Shown piece after piece: positions 35,322-44,161 of a DNA stretch of 64,000 nucleotides. A program made the position numbers and the translations under genes. Numbering within the stretch: position 1 is the stretch's first letter; each line of letters begins with the position of its first letter. Below the pieces are notes generated by a model. The model was not told the origin of the DNA, did no database searches, and saw only the letters and a program-made list of their open reading frames with translations. The stretch is from Bacteroidota bacterium (GTDB taxonomy: Bacteria > Bacteroidota > Bacteroidia > Chitinophagales > Chitinophagaceae): assembly GCA_018266455.1 (NCBI GenBank), contig JAFEAJ010000001.1:62001-126000 (forward strand), in the 5' to 3' direction.

Positions 35322-37202
35322 TTAGTCTAGGATTAGCTTTTTATCCTTTGGATATTTTACGCTGTAGCTGAATGTTAATTTTTTCTCCCTGCCAGGTGGT
35401 AAAATTAAACGCCACGTGATGATACCGGTATTTTTATCAACCTGCCCTTCGGGAGCATCCTGGTCTTCTACACTGATTTCCTTAACTGCAGGAACCGGAA
35501 ATTGATCAGTTACAGTAATGGAAACCGAATCGCGCTTTACATTTTGAATATTAATTTCATACTGTCTTGAATCAGTTCGGTTACTGCCAATAAATTTTTT
35601 GGAACTATATTGGCTGACGAGCTTACGCGAAACCTTGACACCATTATCTTTTCCCATTGATAAAGTAAGTGTGTCAACAGTTGATTCAAGGTCAATATAA
35701 GTTTTGCCAAGGTACGTTCCCTCAAAATACAAATTGGCTTCGCCTGACTGAAGATCATACTCTTTCCAATTCAAAATTTGAGCTGTAAGAAATGCATACG
35801 GGGCAATTTTGGGTGCAGAAAAATACTGATATGAAGCAGGAATGCTCGTTTGTTTGATATTGATTGTAGTCGTTTTACCGTCTGTTTCCAAAGTAAATGG
35901 GTCTTCCATTTTATACAATAAAGTAGTAGGCTGATATTGCACATTGGTAGAAACAGCCTGCATAGATTCCTGACTGAATTTATTTTTCCGCGCCTGCAGC
36001 CGATCTCCTTCATCATTAGAAACATTTCCTCCTGACGTGGTTCCATATCCTGTTACAACCACTTCCTGCAAGGAACTTACCGAAGGTTTTAAAGAAATAG
36101 TATAATATCCTGGGCGTGCGCTGATTTCCGTTGACTGGAAGCCCACTGAGGATATTATTAAGCTGCTGTTATTAGCAGGGTTTTGTATCCGGAAAAAGCC
36201 GTTTACATCCGTTGCAGCTCCGTTTTTTGTGCCTTTTACCATCACAGTAGCCCCAGTTACAGGTTCGCCATTTTGATCTGTTACCCGCCCCATAACAACA
36301 CCTGGAATTGAAATCCTACTGTTGAAGGACATCGAAGGGTCATAGAAACCCAATACCCAGGATTGTAAAAGCGATGGCGTTGCATTGTCGCCCGGATTGC
36401 CTGTGCTAAGTATTAGTGAAACATTTTTCCAGGTTTCGCCGCTTCGCTGAAAAACATTTGCATTCATGGCTATATTAAACGGCTGTGATAAATCATTTAA
36501 CCTTACGTCATAAGAAGGGTACCAACCTGCATCTTTAACATTATAAAAAAGTTGAAAATTTACTGTTCGTGCTATTTTACTTTCTATAAGCGCAGTTACA
36601 ATAAAATTGACACTGTCTTTTTTCTTGCTGATTTCCTGCAGTTGTTTTTTATTGGTTATTATTTTTTGTTCAGCATCCGCAATCTGTTTCTGTATCTCCA
36701 GTTCCTTCATATACACATCTGTTAAAAGTTGGCGCTGTAATTCCAGAGCTTCTTTAAGATCTGTTGATTTAACGCCCTGCTGACCCCCGATTGACTGGTT
36801 TTTTACCAGCATTGCTTCCTCATTTTTATAAACCTCCAACATTTTTCTGTCTTTATCTAATTTATCCTGAATAGAATTGATATTATCGTTAAGGCCCTTT
36901 TCATTCTCATCTATCTTCCTTGCACTTAAAAAATCTTTCCCTGTTTGCACTGATAGCAATGTTATGGCTGCATCTCCCTGCAACTGCACACTTTGCTGAT
37001 CTAATTGATTGCTTAATCCGGAAAATGAAATTTCGGTTCGCCCGGGCAAAATTGAAACGGCAGCTGTTCTCTCAACCCGTGCGCCCACTGAAAATATTGT
37101 TACACTTTTTACTGCTGTTTCCGAAGGGATTTTTTTTATTTGCGCGTTTGCAATTACCAAAGCGCACATTATTAACAACTGGGTTAAAAAAAACTTAATC
37201 AT
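35322..37202 (-). CDS. MuiA/DUF4139 family exported protein with inserted SusC-like regulatory domain
   Basis: A 626-aa exported protein; the signal peptide starts at the ATG at 37202 (MIKFFLTQLLIMCALVIANAQ). Domain order: DUF4140 (about 25-120), coiled coil (about 95-195, with repeated Gln/Lys/Glu), DUF4139 beginning near VNFQLFYNVKDAGWYPSYDVR, an inserted carboxypeptidase-like regulatory domain (about 300-385, VVMGRVTDQNGEPVTGATV) ending in LQEVVVTGYG, then the remainder of DUF4139. MuiA-type proteins are linked to mucoidy inhibition, with no known mechanism. VVVTGYG resembles the TonB-box region of SusC receptors. The insertion is in frame and intact. Confidence 0.82.
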   Translation of the reverse strand: MIKFFLTQLLIMCALVIANAQIKKIPSETAVKSVTIFSVGARVERTAAVSILPGRTEISFSGLSNQLDQQSVQLQGDAAITLLSVQTGKDFLSARKIDENEKGLNDNINSIQDKLDKDRKMLEVYKNEEAMLVKNQSIGGQQGVKSTDLKEALELQRQLLTDVYMKELEIQKQIADAEQKIITNKKQLQEISKKKDSVNFIVTALIESKIARTVNFQLFYNVKDAGWYPSYDVRLNDLSQPFNIAMNANVFQRSGETWKNVSLILSTGNPGDNATPSLLQSWVLGFYDPSMSFNSRISIPGVVMGRVTDQNGEPVTGATVMVKGTKNGAATDVNGFFRIQNPANNSSLIISSVGFQSTEISARPGYYTISLKPSVSSLQEVVVTGYGTTSGGNVSNDEGDRLQARKNKFSQESMQAVSTNVQYQPTTLLYKMEDPFTLETDGKTTTINIKQTSIPASYQYFSAPKIAPYAFLTAQILNWKEYDLQSGEANLYFEGTYLGKTYIDLESTVDTLTLSMGKDNGVKVSRKLVSQYSSKKFIGSNRTDSRQYEINIQNVKRDSVSITVTDQFPVPAVKEISVEDQDAPEGQVDKNTGIITWRLILPPGREKKLTFSYSVKYPKDKKLILD

Positions 37203-37989
37203 AAACCATTGTTTAATTGAAAAGATACACCTCAAAATATGAAATACAAAATAAAATGAAGGCTATCGCTGGCACCAGGTTATTATTGTTGGGCTTCTCT
37301 GTCCGGTGAGTTTTCGTATCTGAAAAACACCTTACAATTGCAGTTAACGCACACGGCTATACGGAGCTTCGGCAACAGCTAAAATTGCATGCTTATTCAT
37401 TGCATTTTAAGATTAGTCAATACATTTATTTTCCCGGGAGATATCACTTAAACAAGGCCAACAGATGCTCTTTTTGCAAGGAATATTTTGGATTGTCAAA
37501 AAGGTTCTCTCTTTACAGATGGCCCCCAGGAAAGGTTATACATTTCATACAAAGCGCCTGCTTTTTCAGATTCTGTTACCCTAAGTTTCCATTCTCCATC
37601 TCTTACTCCTTCAAGCATTATGTTGTAATAGTAAATAGGCCAGTGCGGCTTGTTATCATTCTTTGTGGTAAGATAGGCTGAAATGGGTTGCCCGTCCAAT
37701 ACCCCGCCAGGCAGTACAAGTACAATGTTTGGTTTTCTCTGAACCTGGTGATGAGCCTGATCAATACAAGGGATAGCATAAGGCAATGCTTTTCATTACA
37801 ACTAATTTTTACTGTTCGCAATAATGTTAATCATAAATGAACTGAACAATCGTTGGACCTGGTTTTGTTTGGGCTCCCTTCCAATCAATGAAGGCAATTA
37901 TAAGCACACCAGTTGCCATTGCTGCTCAAAAACTGGGGCAATCGCAATATGAAATAATTCAATACATTTAGCTCCAAAATCAAAACACC
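37203..37989. other. 787-bp non-coding stretch with a sulfatase remnant
   Basis: The only recognisable content is the decayed sulfatase fragment at 37496-37786. The flanks (37203-37495 and 37787-37989) show no open frames of protein-like composition; the right flank must hold the M16 peptidase promoter. Confidence 0.5.
37496..37786 (-). pseudogene. Remnant of an arylsulfatase-like gene
   Basis: A 96-codon minus-strand frame translates to a sulfatase-like C-terminal region: LPGGVLDGQPISAYLT, then YYYNIMLEGVRDGEWKLRV, then ALYEMYNLSWGPS. Sulfatases normally end in an 'LDG.dIs..Ltg', 'avRdGkWKL', 'LYnLs.DPsE' series. Immediately before it stands RKPNIVLV, which matches the family's N-terminal KPNIVLI. 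That suggests the ~350-residue catalytic middle was deleted. No active-site C/S-x-P-x-R and no signal peptide remain, and the flanks are non-coding, so it is a degenerate fragment rather than a gene. Confidence 0.6.
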
Positions 37990-40728
37990 ATGAACAAGTC
38001 CCTCCTGATCGGCCTGCTGGCAACAGCCCAGTTTATTTTTGCACAACCAAAAAAATTAACCACAAACAAAACTTCTTCTGCCCCCGAATTCGTAACCGCT
38101 GTTGAAGGGGTAAAGGAATACAAACTTCCTAATGGCTTGCGGATATTGCTGGTCCCAGATGCCGCACAAACAAATGTGGTGGTAAATGTGGTGTACCACG
38201 TCGGTTCCAGGAACGAGGGCTATGGCGAAACAGGAATGGCACACTTGCTGGAACACATGATGTTCAAAGGGTCAAAAAGGTTTTCCAGCATTAAACAAAC
38301 CATCGCGGATAAAGGCGCTTTTGCCAATGGCACAACATGGTACGACAGAACAGATTATTATGAGGTGCTTCCTGCGACCGACAGCAACCTTACATGGGCG
38401 CTCGATATGGAATCAGACCGGATGGTAAACTCATTAATGAAAAATGAAGACCTTCAAAAAGAGTTCACCGTGGTACGCAATGAATTCGAAATGGGCGAGA
38501 ACAATCCTGATAACATATTGATGGAACGCGTCATTTCAACCATGTACCTGTGGCACAATTATGGCAAATCAACCATTGGCAGCAAGGATGATATCGAAAG
38601 CGTGCCTATCGGAAATCTAAAAATGTTCTATCAGAAATATTATCAGCCCGACAATGCAACATTGATTGTTGGCGGAAAATTTGATGAGAAAAAAACATTG
38701 GAGCGGATCACAAAATACTTTGGCAAAATACCCAAGCCATCACGCATCATTCAACCATCATATACCGTTGAACCGCCACAGGACGGGCAACGTTATGTTG
38801 AATTGAAAAGGAACGGCGATATTTCTTTCATCGGGATAGGCTATCACACTCCTGCATTTTCAGATAAGGATTATGTAGCCAATGATGCAATCATTAACAT
38901 TCTTACCAACGACCCTTCCGGGTATTTTTATAAAACACTTGTTGAACCCAAGCTGGCTACAAAAATATCAGGCTTCAGTTTTCAACTGCGCGACCCGGGC
39001 TTCACTTATTTCAGTTGCAATGTGCCGAAGGACAAAAGCCCCGATAGCGCAAAAAACGCTTTTATCGCCGCTGCAGACCATCTCGAAACGTACACAGTAA
39101 CACAGGAAGACCTCGATAGGGCAAAGAATGCGCTGATCAAACAAGTTACTGACATGCAAAACAACACACTGAATTTTTGTATTTCACTTGCTGAAATAAT
39201 TGGGGCGGGCGATTGGAGGCTGTTCTATATTTACCGGGACCGGGTCGAAAAGCTTACCCTTGCCGATGTTCAGGCTGCATTGAAAAAATACTATTTGCCA
39301 AGCAACAGAACAATAGGCATTTTTATTCCTGATAAAAGTCCCGAAAGAACAGTTGTTGGCGCTACACCGGATATTGATGCATTGGTAAAAAATTATACAG
39401 GCAAAGCAACAAAATTAAGCAACGCCACTTTTGAAGCCAGCATCAGCAACATCAAAAAAAACACACAGTATGGCACATTGGCAAATGGAATGAGGTACGC
39501 GCTGCTAAAAAAGCCAACCAAAGGCGATAAAATCTATGCAAACATCGTCCTGAAAATCGGCAGCGAAAAAAGCCTTACCGGGAAAAATATCATTCCCGGC
39601 CTCACTGCAAGAATGCTGAAAAACGGGACTGCAACAAAAAGCAAGAAAGAGATCAACGACTTGCTGGACAAAATAAAAACAAACATTAATATTTATGGGA
39701 GCGGCGCAACCATTGGCATTAACCTGGCCTCTGATAAAGATAATATTAATGCAGCCCTTGATCTCCTGGCCGATATCCTCCTTCACCCTTCATTCAATAA
39801 AGACGAGTTTGATAAAATGCTGCTCGATATGAAAGGAGAACTCGAAAACAGCAAAAGCGATCCCCAGTATGTTGCTTCGAACACCTTAAATAAAAAAATA
39901 TCGCCTTATCCAAAAGGGCATCCGCTACATGCTGAAGACATTGAGGAAACTCTTTTGGATTTAAAAGCAGCTACGCTCGACGACATTAAGAGTTTTTATA
40001 AAGATTTTTATGGGGCAAATAATGGTTATGCCGCGTTTGTCGGCAATATTGATGGTGTTTCAATACAATCATTCCTGGAAAAGAGCTTTGGGAGTTTCAA
40101 CAGCAAAGAACCCTATTCAGAAATAGAAGAAAAATATTTTGATGTTGATGGCGGAACACAAACCATCGAAATCAAAGACAAAACAAATGCAGTATGCATG
40201 GGGGCCATCAACGTGCCGTTAAAGCAAAGCGATCCTGATTTTATTGCGCTCGACATTGCGAATGAAATGCTTGGCGGTGGCGCATTCTTGTCATCGCGCA
40301 TACCGCAACGCTTGCGCGAATCGGAAGGGATGAGCTATGGGGCCGGCTCTTTCTTGTCTTTCAATTATAAATATCCTTCTGCCATCTGGGGGGCATACGC
40401 CATTTTCAACCCGGTTTATAAAAACAGGTTAGACAGCGCACTGCACGATGTGATTGACAAAACCTTGCAAAACGGCTTTAAAGAAGACGAAATGAAAAAA
40501 TGTTTATCGAGCTGGTTGCAGCAACGAAAAACCGAATTGGGTTTTGACCAGTCGCTGTCCAGCCGGCTTGCATCTTACATGAGCCAGGGAAAAGACCTGG
40601 AGTTTTTTTCAGAATATGAAGAAGCTGCCAAAAAATTAACGCTGGATCAAGTGAACGCAGCATTGCGCAAGTACATCAGCAATGGAAAGTTCACTTTGAT
40701 TTATGCCGGTGATTTCAGTAAGAAATAA
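37990..40728 (+). CDS. M16 family zinc metallopeptidase (two-domain)
   Basis: A 912-aa exported peptidase with a signal peptide (ending FAQ, about residue 19). The first half carries the inverted zincin motif H85-x-x-E88-H89 (AHLLEHMMFKG) and the distal Glu in RNEFEMGENNP. The second half is an M16 repeat (TLANGMRYALLKKPTKGDK) that lacks HxxEH, so only one active site exists, as usual for the pitrilysin type. It degrades peptides in the periplasm. It is monocistronic with a strong terminator. Confidence 0.94.
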   Translation: MNKSLLIGLLATAQFIFAQPKKLTTNKTSSAPEFVTAVEGVKEYKLPNGLRILLVPDAAQTNVVVNVVYHVGSRNEGYGETGMAHLLEHMMFKGSKRFSSIKQTIADKGAFANGTTWYDRTDYYEVLPATDSNLTWALDMESDRMVNSLMKNEDLQKEFTVVRNEFEMGENNPDNILMERVISTMYLWHNYGKSTIGSKDDIESVPIGNLKMFYQKYYQPDNATLIVGGKFDEKKTLERITKYFGKIPKPSRIIQPSYTVEPPQDGQRYVELKRNGDISFIGIGYHTPAFSDKDYVANDAIINILTNDPSGYFYKTLVEPKLATKISGFSFQLRDPGFTYFSCNVPKDKSPDSAKNAFIAAADHLETYTVTQEDLDRAKNALIKQVTDMQNNTLNFCISLAEIIGAGDWRLFYIYRDRVEKLTLADVQAALKKYYLPSNRTIGIFIPDKSPERTVVGATPDIDALVKNYTGKATKLSNATFEASISNIKKNTQYGTLANGMRYALLKKPTKGDKIYANIVLKIGSEKSLTGKNIIPGLTARMLKNGTATKSKKEINDLLDKIKTNINIYGSGATIGINLASDKDNINAALDLLADILLHPSFNKDEFDKMLLDMKGELENSKSDPQYVASNTLNKKISPYPKGHPLHAEDIEETLLDLKAATLDDIKSFYKDFYGANNGYAAFVGNIDGVSIQSFLEKSFGSFNSKEPYSEIEEKYFDVDGGTQTIEIKDKTNAVCMGAINVPLKQSDPDFIALDIANEMLGGGAFLSSRIPQRLRESEGMSYGAGSFLSFNYKYPSAIWGAYAIFNPVYKNRLDSALHDVIDKTLQNGFKEDEMKKCLSSWLQQRKTELGFDQSLSSRLASYMSQGKDLEFFSEYEEAAKKLTLDQVNAALRKYISNGKFTLIYAGDFSKK

Positions 40729-40741
40729 ATTTCTACCGAAT

Positions 40742-40785
40742 AAAGGGCTCCCGGCATTTTACAAAGCGGGAGCTCTTTATAATTT
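40742..40785 (+). terminator. Rho-independent terminator after the M16 gene
   Basis: A 12-bp stem, AAAGGGCTCCCG (40742-40753) with CGGGAGCTCTTT (40767-40778), has one G-U pair and a 13-nt loop, followed by ATAATTT. The converging gene ends at 40840, so it may act on both strands. Confidence 0.8.
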
Positions 40786-40839
40786 ATGATGTGCTGAACC
40801 ATTTTGCAGGCACTTTGGGGAACACAGGTATAAAGGAGC

Positions 40840-41241
40840 TTAATCTCTTCTTCTGTTAAGGGTTATAATTTTGTCTTTGCGGGTTTCATCAAAATGCAGT
40901 GCCGTACCTTTCTTTCGGACCACTTGCAGCTTCATCGTATTCTTGTCAGTCAATTCGAGCAGGTATTTATTTCTTTGTCTTTTGTGATTAGCCCGATAAT
41001 ATACAGTCAGGGTTACTGGTATTTGCAAATTGTCCAGGAGGTAGTAATATTTCCTGGTTGACCCCGAACGCCCTTTATAAGAAAACCGAACACGGGAAGC
41101 ATCATCGAAAATAATAGTGGCAGCGCGGCTCATTACATTTTGATCCCAGGTGCCCACCAGATCGGAAGCAGCGATGTTTTGGCCAAACGATTTTTGAACG
41201 ATAAATGAAATAGATAGCAATAATAAAATAAGTGCCTTCAT
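40840..41241 (-). CDS. Exported hypothetical protein, lipocalin-like
   Basis: A 133-aa protein with a signal peptide (MKALILLLLSISFIVQKSFGQ). The mature part begins SDLVGTWDQNVM, resembling the first strand of lipocalin-like domains, and continues as short alternating strands to a basic tail (ITLNRRRD). No catalytic motif was seen. It lies downstream of the GAF-domain gene on the same strand with a 51-bp gap. Confidence 0.6.
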   Translation of the reverse strand: MKALILLLLSISFIVQKSFGQNIAASDLVGTWDQNVMSRAATIIFDDASRVRFSYKGRSGSTRKYYYLLDNLQIPVTLTVYYRANHKRQRNKYLLELTDKNTMKLQVVRKKGTALHFDETRKDKIITLNRRRD

Positions 41242-41292
41242 ATTGTCAGCTTTCTTAAAAATTTGTTGAAAAAATGTATTGACCTGTTATAA

Positions 41293-41778
41293 TCATTTTA
41301 AAACGCGAAATTGTATCAAATCTGTTATTTCATTCAAAAACTTTTTGTCTGTTCCATCAAAACTGTTCAGTTCGCTGCTGTCGACATCCAAAACACCAAT
41401 CACTTCATCATCCCTTATAATAGGCACCACAATTTCAGATTTAGACAAACTGCTACAGGCAATATGTCCGGGAAATGCCCCCACATCGCTTACAATAATG
41501 GTTTGGGCTTGCTGCCAGCTTGTTCCGCAAACGCCTCTCCCCTTTTTGATCCTTGTACATGCCACAGGCCCCTGGAAAGGAGCAAGAACAAGCTCATCAT
41601 TTTTTACGAGATAAAAACCAATCCAAAACCACCCGAACTGTTCTCTCAGCGCAGCTACTACATTGGCCAGGTTGGCAATCAAATCAGGCTCGCCTTCCAC
41701 CAATGCCTTTATCTGTGGAATGATGGACAGGTAGTTTTCCGTTTTAGATCCTTTGATTATTTTTAAGTCCTCTGACAT
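41293..41778 (-). CDS. msrC: Free methionine-(R)-sulfoxide reductase (GAF domain)
   Basis: A 161-aa GAF-domain protein of the fRMsr/YeaZ-like type. FGWFWIGFYLV, then LVLAPFQGPVACTRI, GRGVCGTSW and FPGHIACSS supply the three conserved cysteines used in reduction of free Met-R-sulfoxide. EIVVPIIRDDEVIGVLDVDS completes the fold. It is cytoplasmic. It lies 57 bp downstream of the lipid-synthesis operon and may be cotranscribed. Confidence 0.9.
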   Translation of the reverse strand: MSEDLKIIKGSKTENYLSIIPQIKALVEGEPDLIANLANVVAALREQFGWFWIGFYLVKNDELVLAPFQGPVACTRIKKGRGVCGTSWQQAQTIIVSDVGAFPGHIACSSLSKSEIVVPIIRDDEVIGVLDVDSSELNSFDGTDKKFLNEITDLIQFRVLK

Positions 41779-41835
41779 TATTCAAAGGTAATATACTTAT
41801 TACAACGGTTATGAAGCTTTAACGGCAAAAAAAAA

Positions 41836-42780
41836 TCAGGAAGTCAAAGCAACCAGCTTGCTGATGAGGTTTTGAACTGCCTTGCTGTATTGTGCCAGCA
41901 AACGGAACAAAGAAATTCCCGTTATTGCACAAGCGATGCCCACCAGCACATCAAGCACATAATGATGGCTCGCGTATACGGCAGAGAACCAAATGCCCGG
42001 CATAATGGCAGCGAATAAAATATTCACAGGGCCTAATTTATTTTTCAGCCCATAATACATTACAATAACAGGATAAGAAGAATGCAATGAGGGCATGGCC
42101 GCAAAAACATTCGAGCTTTTTGCATAGATGGCACTGAACACACCTGCCTTAAAGAAATGATCAAACTTTGACAGGCCCGCTGTGCTGCCCGGTGTTGCTG
42201 CATGAAAAACAAATCCATGTTGCTGAACATACCATGGGGGCGCTGCGGGAAAAGCATAATAAATAACAAAGCCAATAATGTTCACCATGAAAAAAGTCAA
42301 TGAAAAATAAAAAAATTGCTCCCTTTTTTTAAAGAACAAATAAACGGCAAACAGCAAAGGAACGGGAACCCAGGTAAGATAAAATATGCCTGCAAGAACA
42401 TCCAGGAAAGTATTGCCGTTCCGGAGCCAGTATTCGTTAGGGGTAATTTTGTTGCCGAGGTAAGAAATGCCAAATAACTTTTTCTCAGCTAAGTACAGGT
42501 CGCTAATATGCACCTGGCTGTAACGATAATTGGGAAAGGCCTTCATCCAGTCGAAGATAATCCAGTAAATGATAAAGACAGAAAAGGCGATGATGAATTT
42601 CCTGGAAATGCCCGAAGCAAAATAAAGGACAGCAAACAACAGCACAAGAAAAGCCTGTTCTGGCCTAAATCCAATCAGCAAATAAGAAAGGGCCAGGTAT
42701 GTAGCCGACAGCGCGACTACAAAAAAAATATTTTTATTGCTGTAGAAAGTTTTAGTACTGTCGGTAAAAGCGTGGGCCAT
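41836..42780 (-). CDS. AUR1-like PAP2 membrane protein (candidate inositol phosphorylceramide synthase)
   Basis: A 314-aa polytopic PAP2-superfamily protein. The phosphatase motifs are AMPSLHSSYP (C2) and YASHHYVLDVLVG (C3), both in the form seen in AUR1/inositol-phosphorylceramide synthases. It is preceded by several hydrophobic helices. It sits last in the operon with a CDP-alcohol phosphatidyltransferase and a PgpA-like phosphatase, the set known from the Bacteroides inositol-lipid locus. Inferred job: transfer of phosphoinositol to ceramide. A general lipid phosphatase is the alternative. Confidence 0.78.
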   Translation of the reverse strand: MAHAFTDSTKTFYSNKNIFFVVALSATYLALSYLLIGFRPEQAFLVLLFAVLYFASGISRKFIIAFSVFIIYWIIFDWMKAFPNYRYSQVHISDLYLAEKKLFGISYLGNKITPNEYWLRNGNTFLDVLAGIFYLTWVPVPLLFAVYLFFKKREQFFYFSLTFFMVNIIGFVIYYAFPAAPPWYVQQHGFVFHAATPGSTAGLSKFDHFFKAGVFSAIYAKSSNVFAAMPSLHSSYPVIVMYYGLKNKLGPVNILFAAIMPGIWFSAVYASHHYVLDVLVGIACAITGISLFRLLAQYSKAVQNLISKLVALTS

Positions 42781-42798
42781 GAGATCGATTGCTAAGTG

Positions 42799-44127
42799 CT
42801 ATACTTTATTTCTTTCACTCACTTCTTTTCCTGAAATGGAATCGATGCCTTTCAGCTCGATGTATTCGATATTAGGCGACCAGAATGTGCCGCCACTATT
42901 TATCTTTACGAATATCCGCTTCAGTATAGCCATTTTGCTGGCAATGCTAGTATAGGCATGGTACTGATTGTCTATCGGGGATTTGATCAGGTAAAATGGT
43001 TTCTTTTTATAAGAAACAAAATGTATCTCAAATTTTCCATTACCGAGCGCTCTTGATTTCACGCCATAAGCAAATGTTCTTTGCAGGAAAGAAAGTTCAG
43101 CTTTTTGTCCTCCTTCCTGGTAACGTATCCAAAACACATGTACTGGGTTGTCTTCATTAATTTGTCCCGTTGTCGAAAAGTTCAATGCACAAATAATTGT
43201 ATTGCTGTTGGGCGTTTTTTGCAAATAGAACAACTGGTCTTTTATGCCTGACGGAATGGGGAAAGTGTCAATTTCATTATTCATTTTTACTTTGCCGGCA
43301 AAAGCCAATGGCTTGTGCAACGGCCTCGTATAGCCGAGCAATGCCACGGTCAGGAGCAACAGCCATACCATTGCTTTTGCCTTTGGGTCTCTCTTTAAAT
43401 GCATCGCCTTTTTTTCTATTTTATTTTCTAGTTCCAGCGCCTTTTTTGAATCCCTCAACCGCTGTATAGCAGTTATATTCGTCATCACAGCCAAAACAGT
43501 AAGGGGCACTGTCAATATCATCATAGGCTCAAACACATGAAAGGGGACACCAGGAATAAACAACTTATAATTACCGCCAATAAAATTAGCCGTAATGCCA
43601 CAGGCAATCGCAGCAATGCCTACTGTAACCACTCTTTCGGGGCGCTGCATCACCCCTCCTTTACATTCAATACCTAAGCTTTCTGCACGTGCCCTGGTGT
43701 AACTTACCATCATGGAACCGATCAATGCAACAAACGTAATGAGCGAGCTTGTGAAATAGTGATGGGCTACCAGGTAATAGCAAATGCCTAAAAACATAAA
43801 AAGCTCACTGTACCTGTCGAGCACAGAGTCGTATAAAGCGCCGAATTTAGAGCTCATGCTGCCCAGCCTCGCCACCTGCCCATCGAGCATATCAAACAGG
43901 CCGGCAAATAACGTCAGTGCCCCTGCCCAGCCAACATAGCTGAAATCTCCACGGTTCCCTTCTTCGCCCCCGAAAATAAAAATAAATGCCACGCCTATAT
44001 TAAGGATGAGCCCAATGGTGGTAACAGCATTGGGGGTAAGCCCGAATTTGATGAGCAACTTTACGAAAGGGTTTATTATTTTATAAATGCCTTGTTGCAG
44101 TTGCCATCGTATAGATTTTCGTTCCAT
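42799..44127 (-). CDS. CDP-alcohol phosphatidyltransferase fused to a DUF4833-like domain
   Basis: A protein of about 442 aa. The N-terminal ~240 residues are a polytopic CDP-alcohol phosphatidyltransferase with the complete motif D-x2-DG-x2-AR-x8-G-x3-D-x3-D ([19 protein letters not shown], then [12 protein letters not shown]). After a basic linker and one more hydrophobic helix comes a soluble ~170-residue domain ([60 protein letters not shown]) that I recognise as DUF4833-like. The expected reaction is CDP-diacylglycerol plus an alcohol (inositol phosphate is likely from context). ATG 44127 is chosen over a longer frame overlapping the upstream gene. Confidence 0.87.
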   Translation of the reverse strand: MERKSIRWQLQQGIYKIINPFVKLLIKFGLTPNAVTTIGLILNIGVAFIFIFGGEEGNRGDFSYVGWAGALTLFAGLFDMLDGQVARLGSMSSKFGALYDSVLDRYSELFMFLGICYYLVAHHYFTSSLITFVALIGSMMVSYTRARAESLGIECKGGVMQRPERVVTVGIAAIACGITANFIGGNYKLFIPGVPFHVFEPMMILTVPLTVLAVMTNITAIQRLRDSKKALELENKIEKKAMHLKRDPKAKAMVWLLLLTVALLGYTRPLHKPLAFAGKVKMNNEIDTFPIPSGIKDQLFYLQKTPNSNTIICALNFSTTGQINEDNPVHVFWIRYQEGGQKAELSFLQRTFAYGVKSRALGNGKFEIHFVSYKKKPFYLIKSPIDNQYHAYTSIASKMAILKRIFVKINSGGTFWSPNIEYIELKGIDSISGKEVSERNKV

Positions 44128-44161
44128 GCAGTTAAAAGTTATGCAATTTCCTACAAACCGA

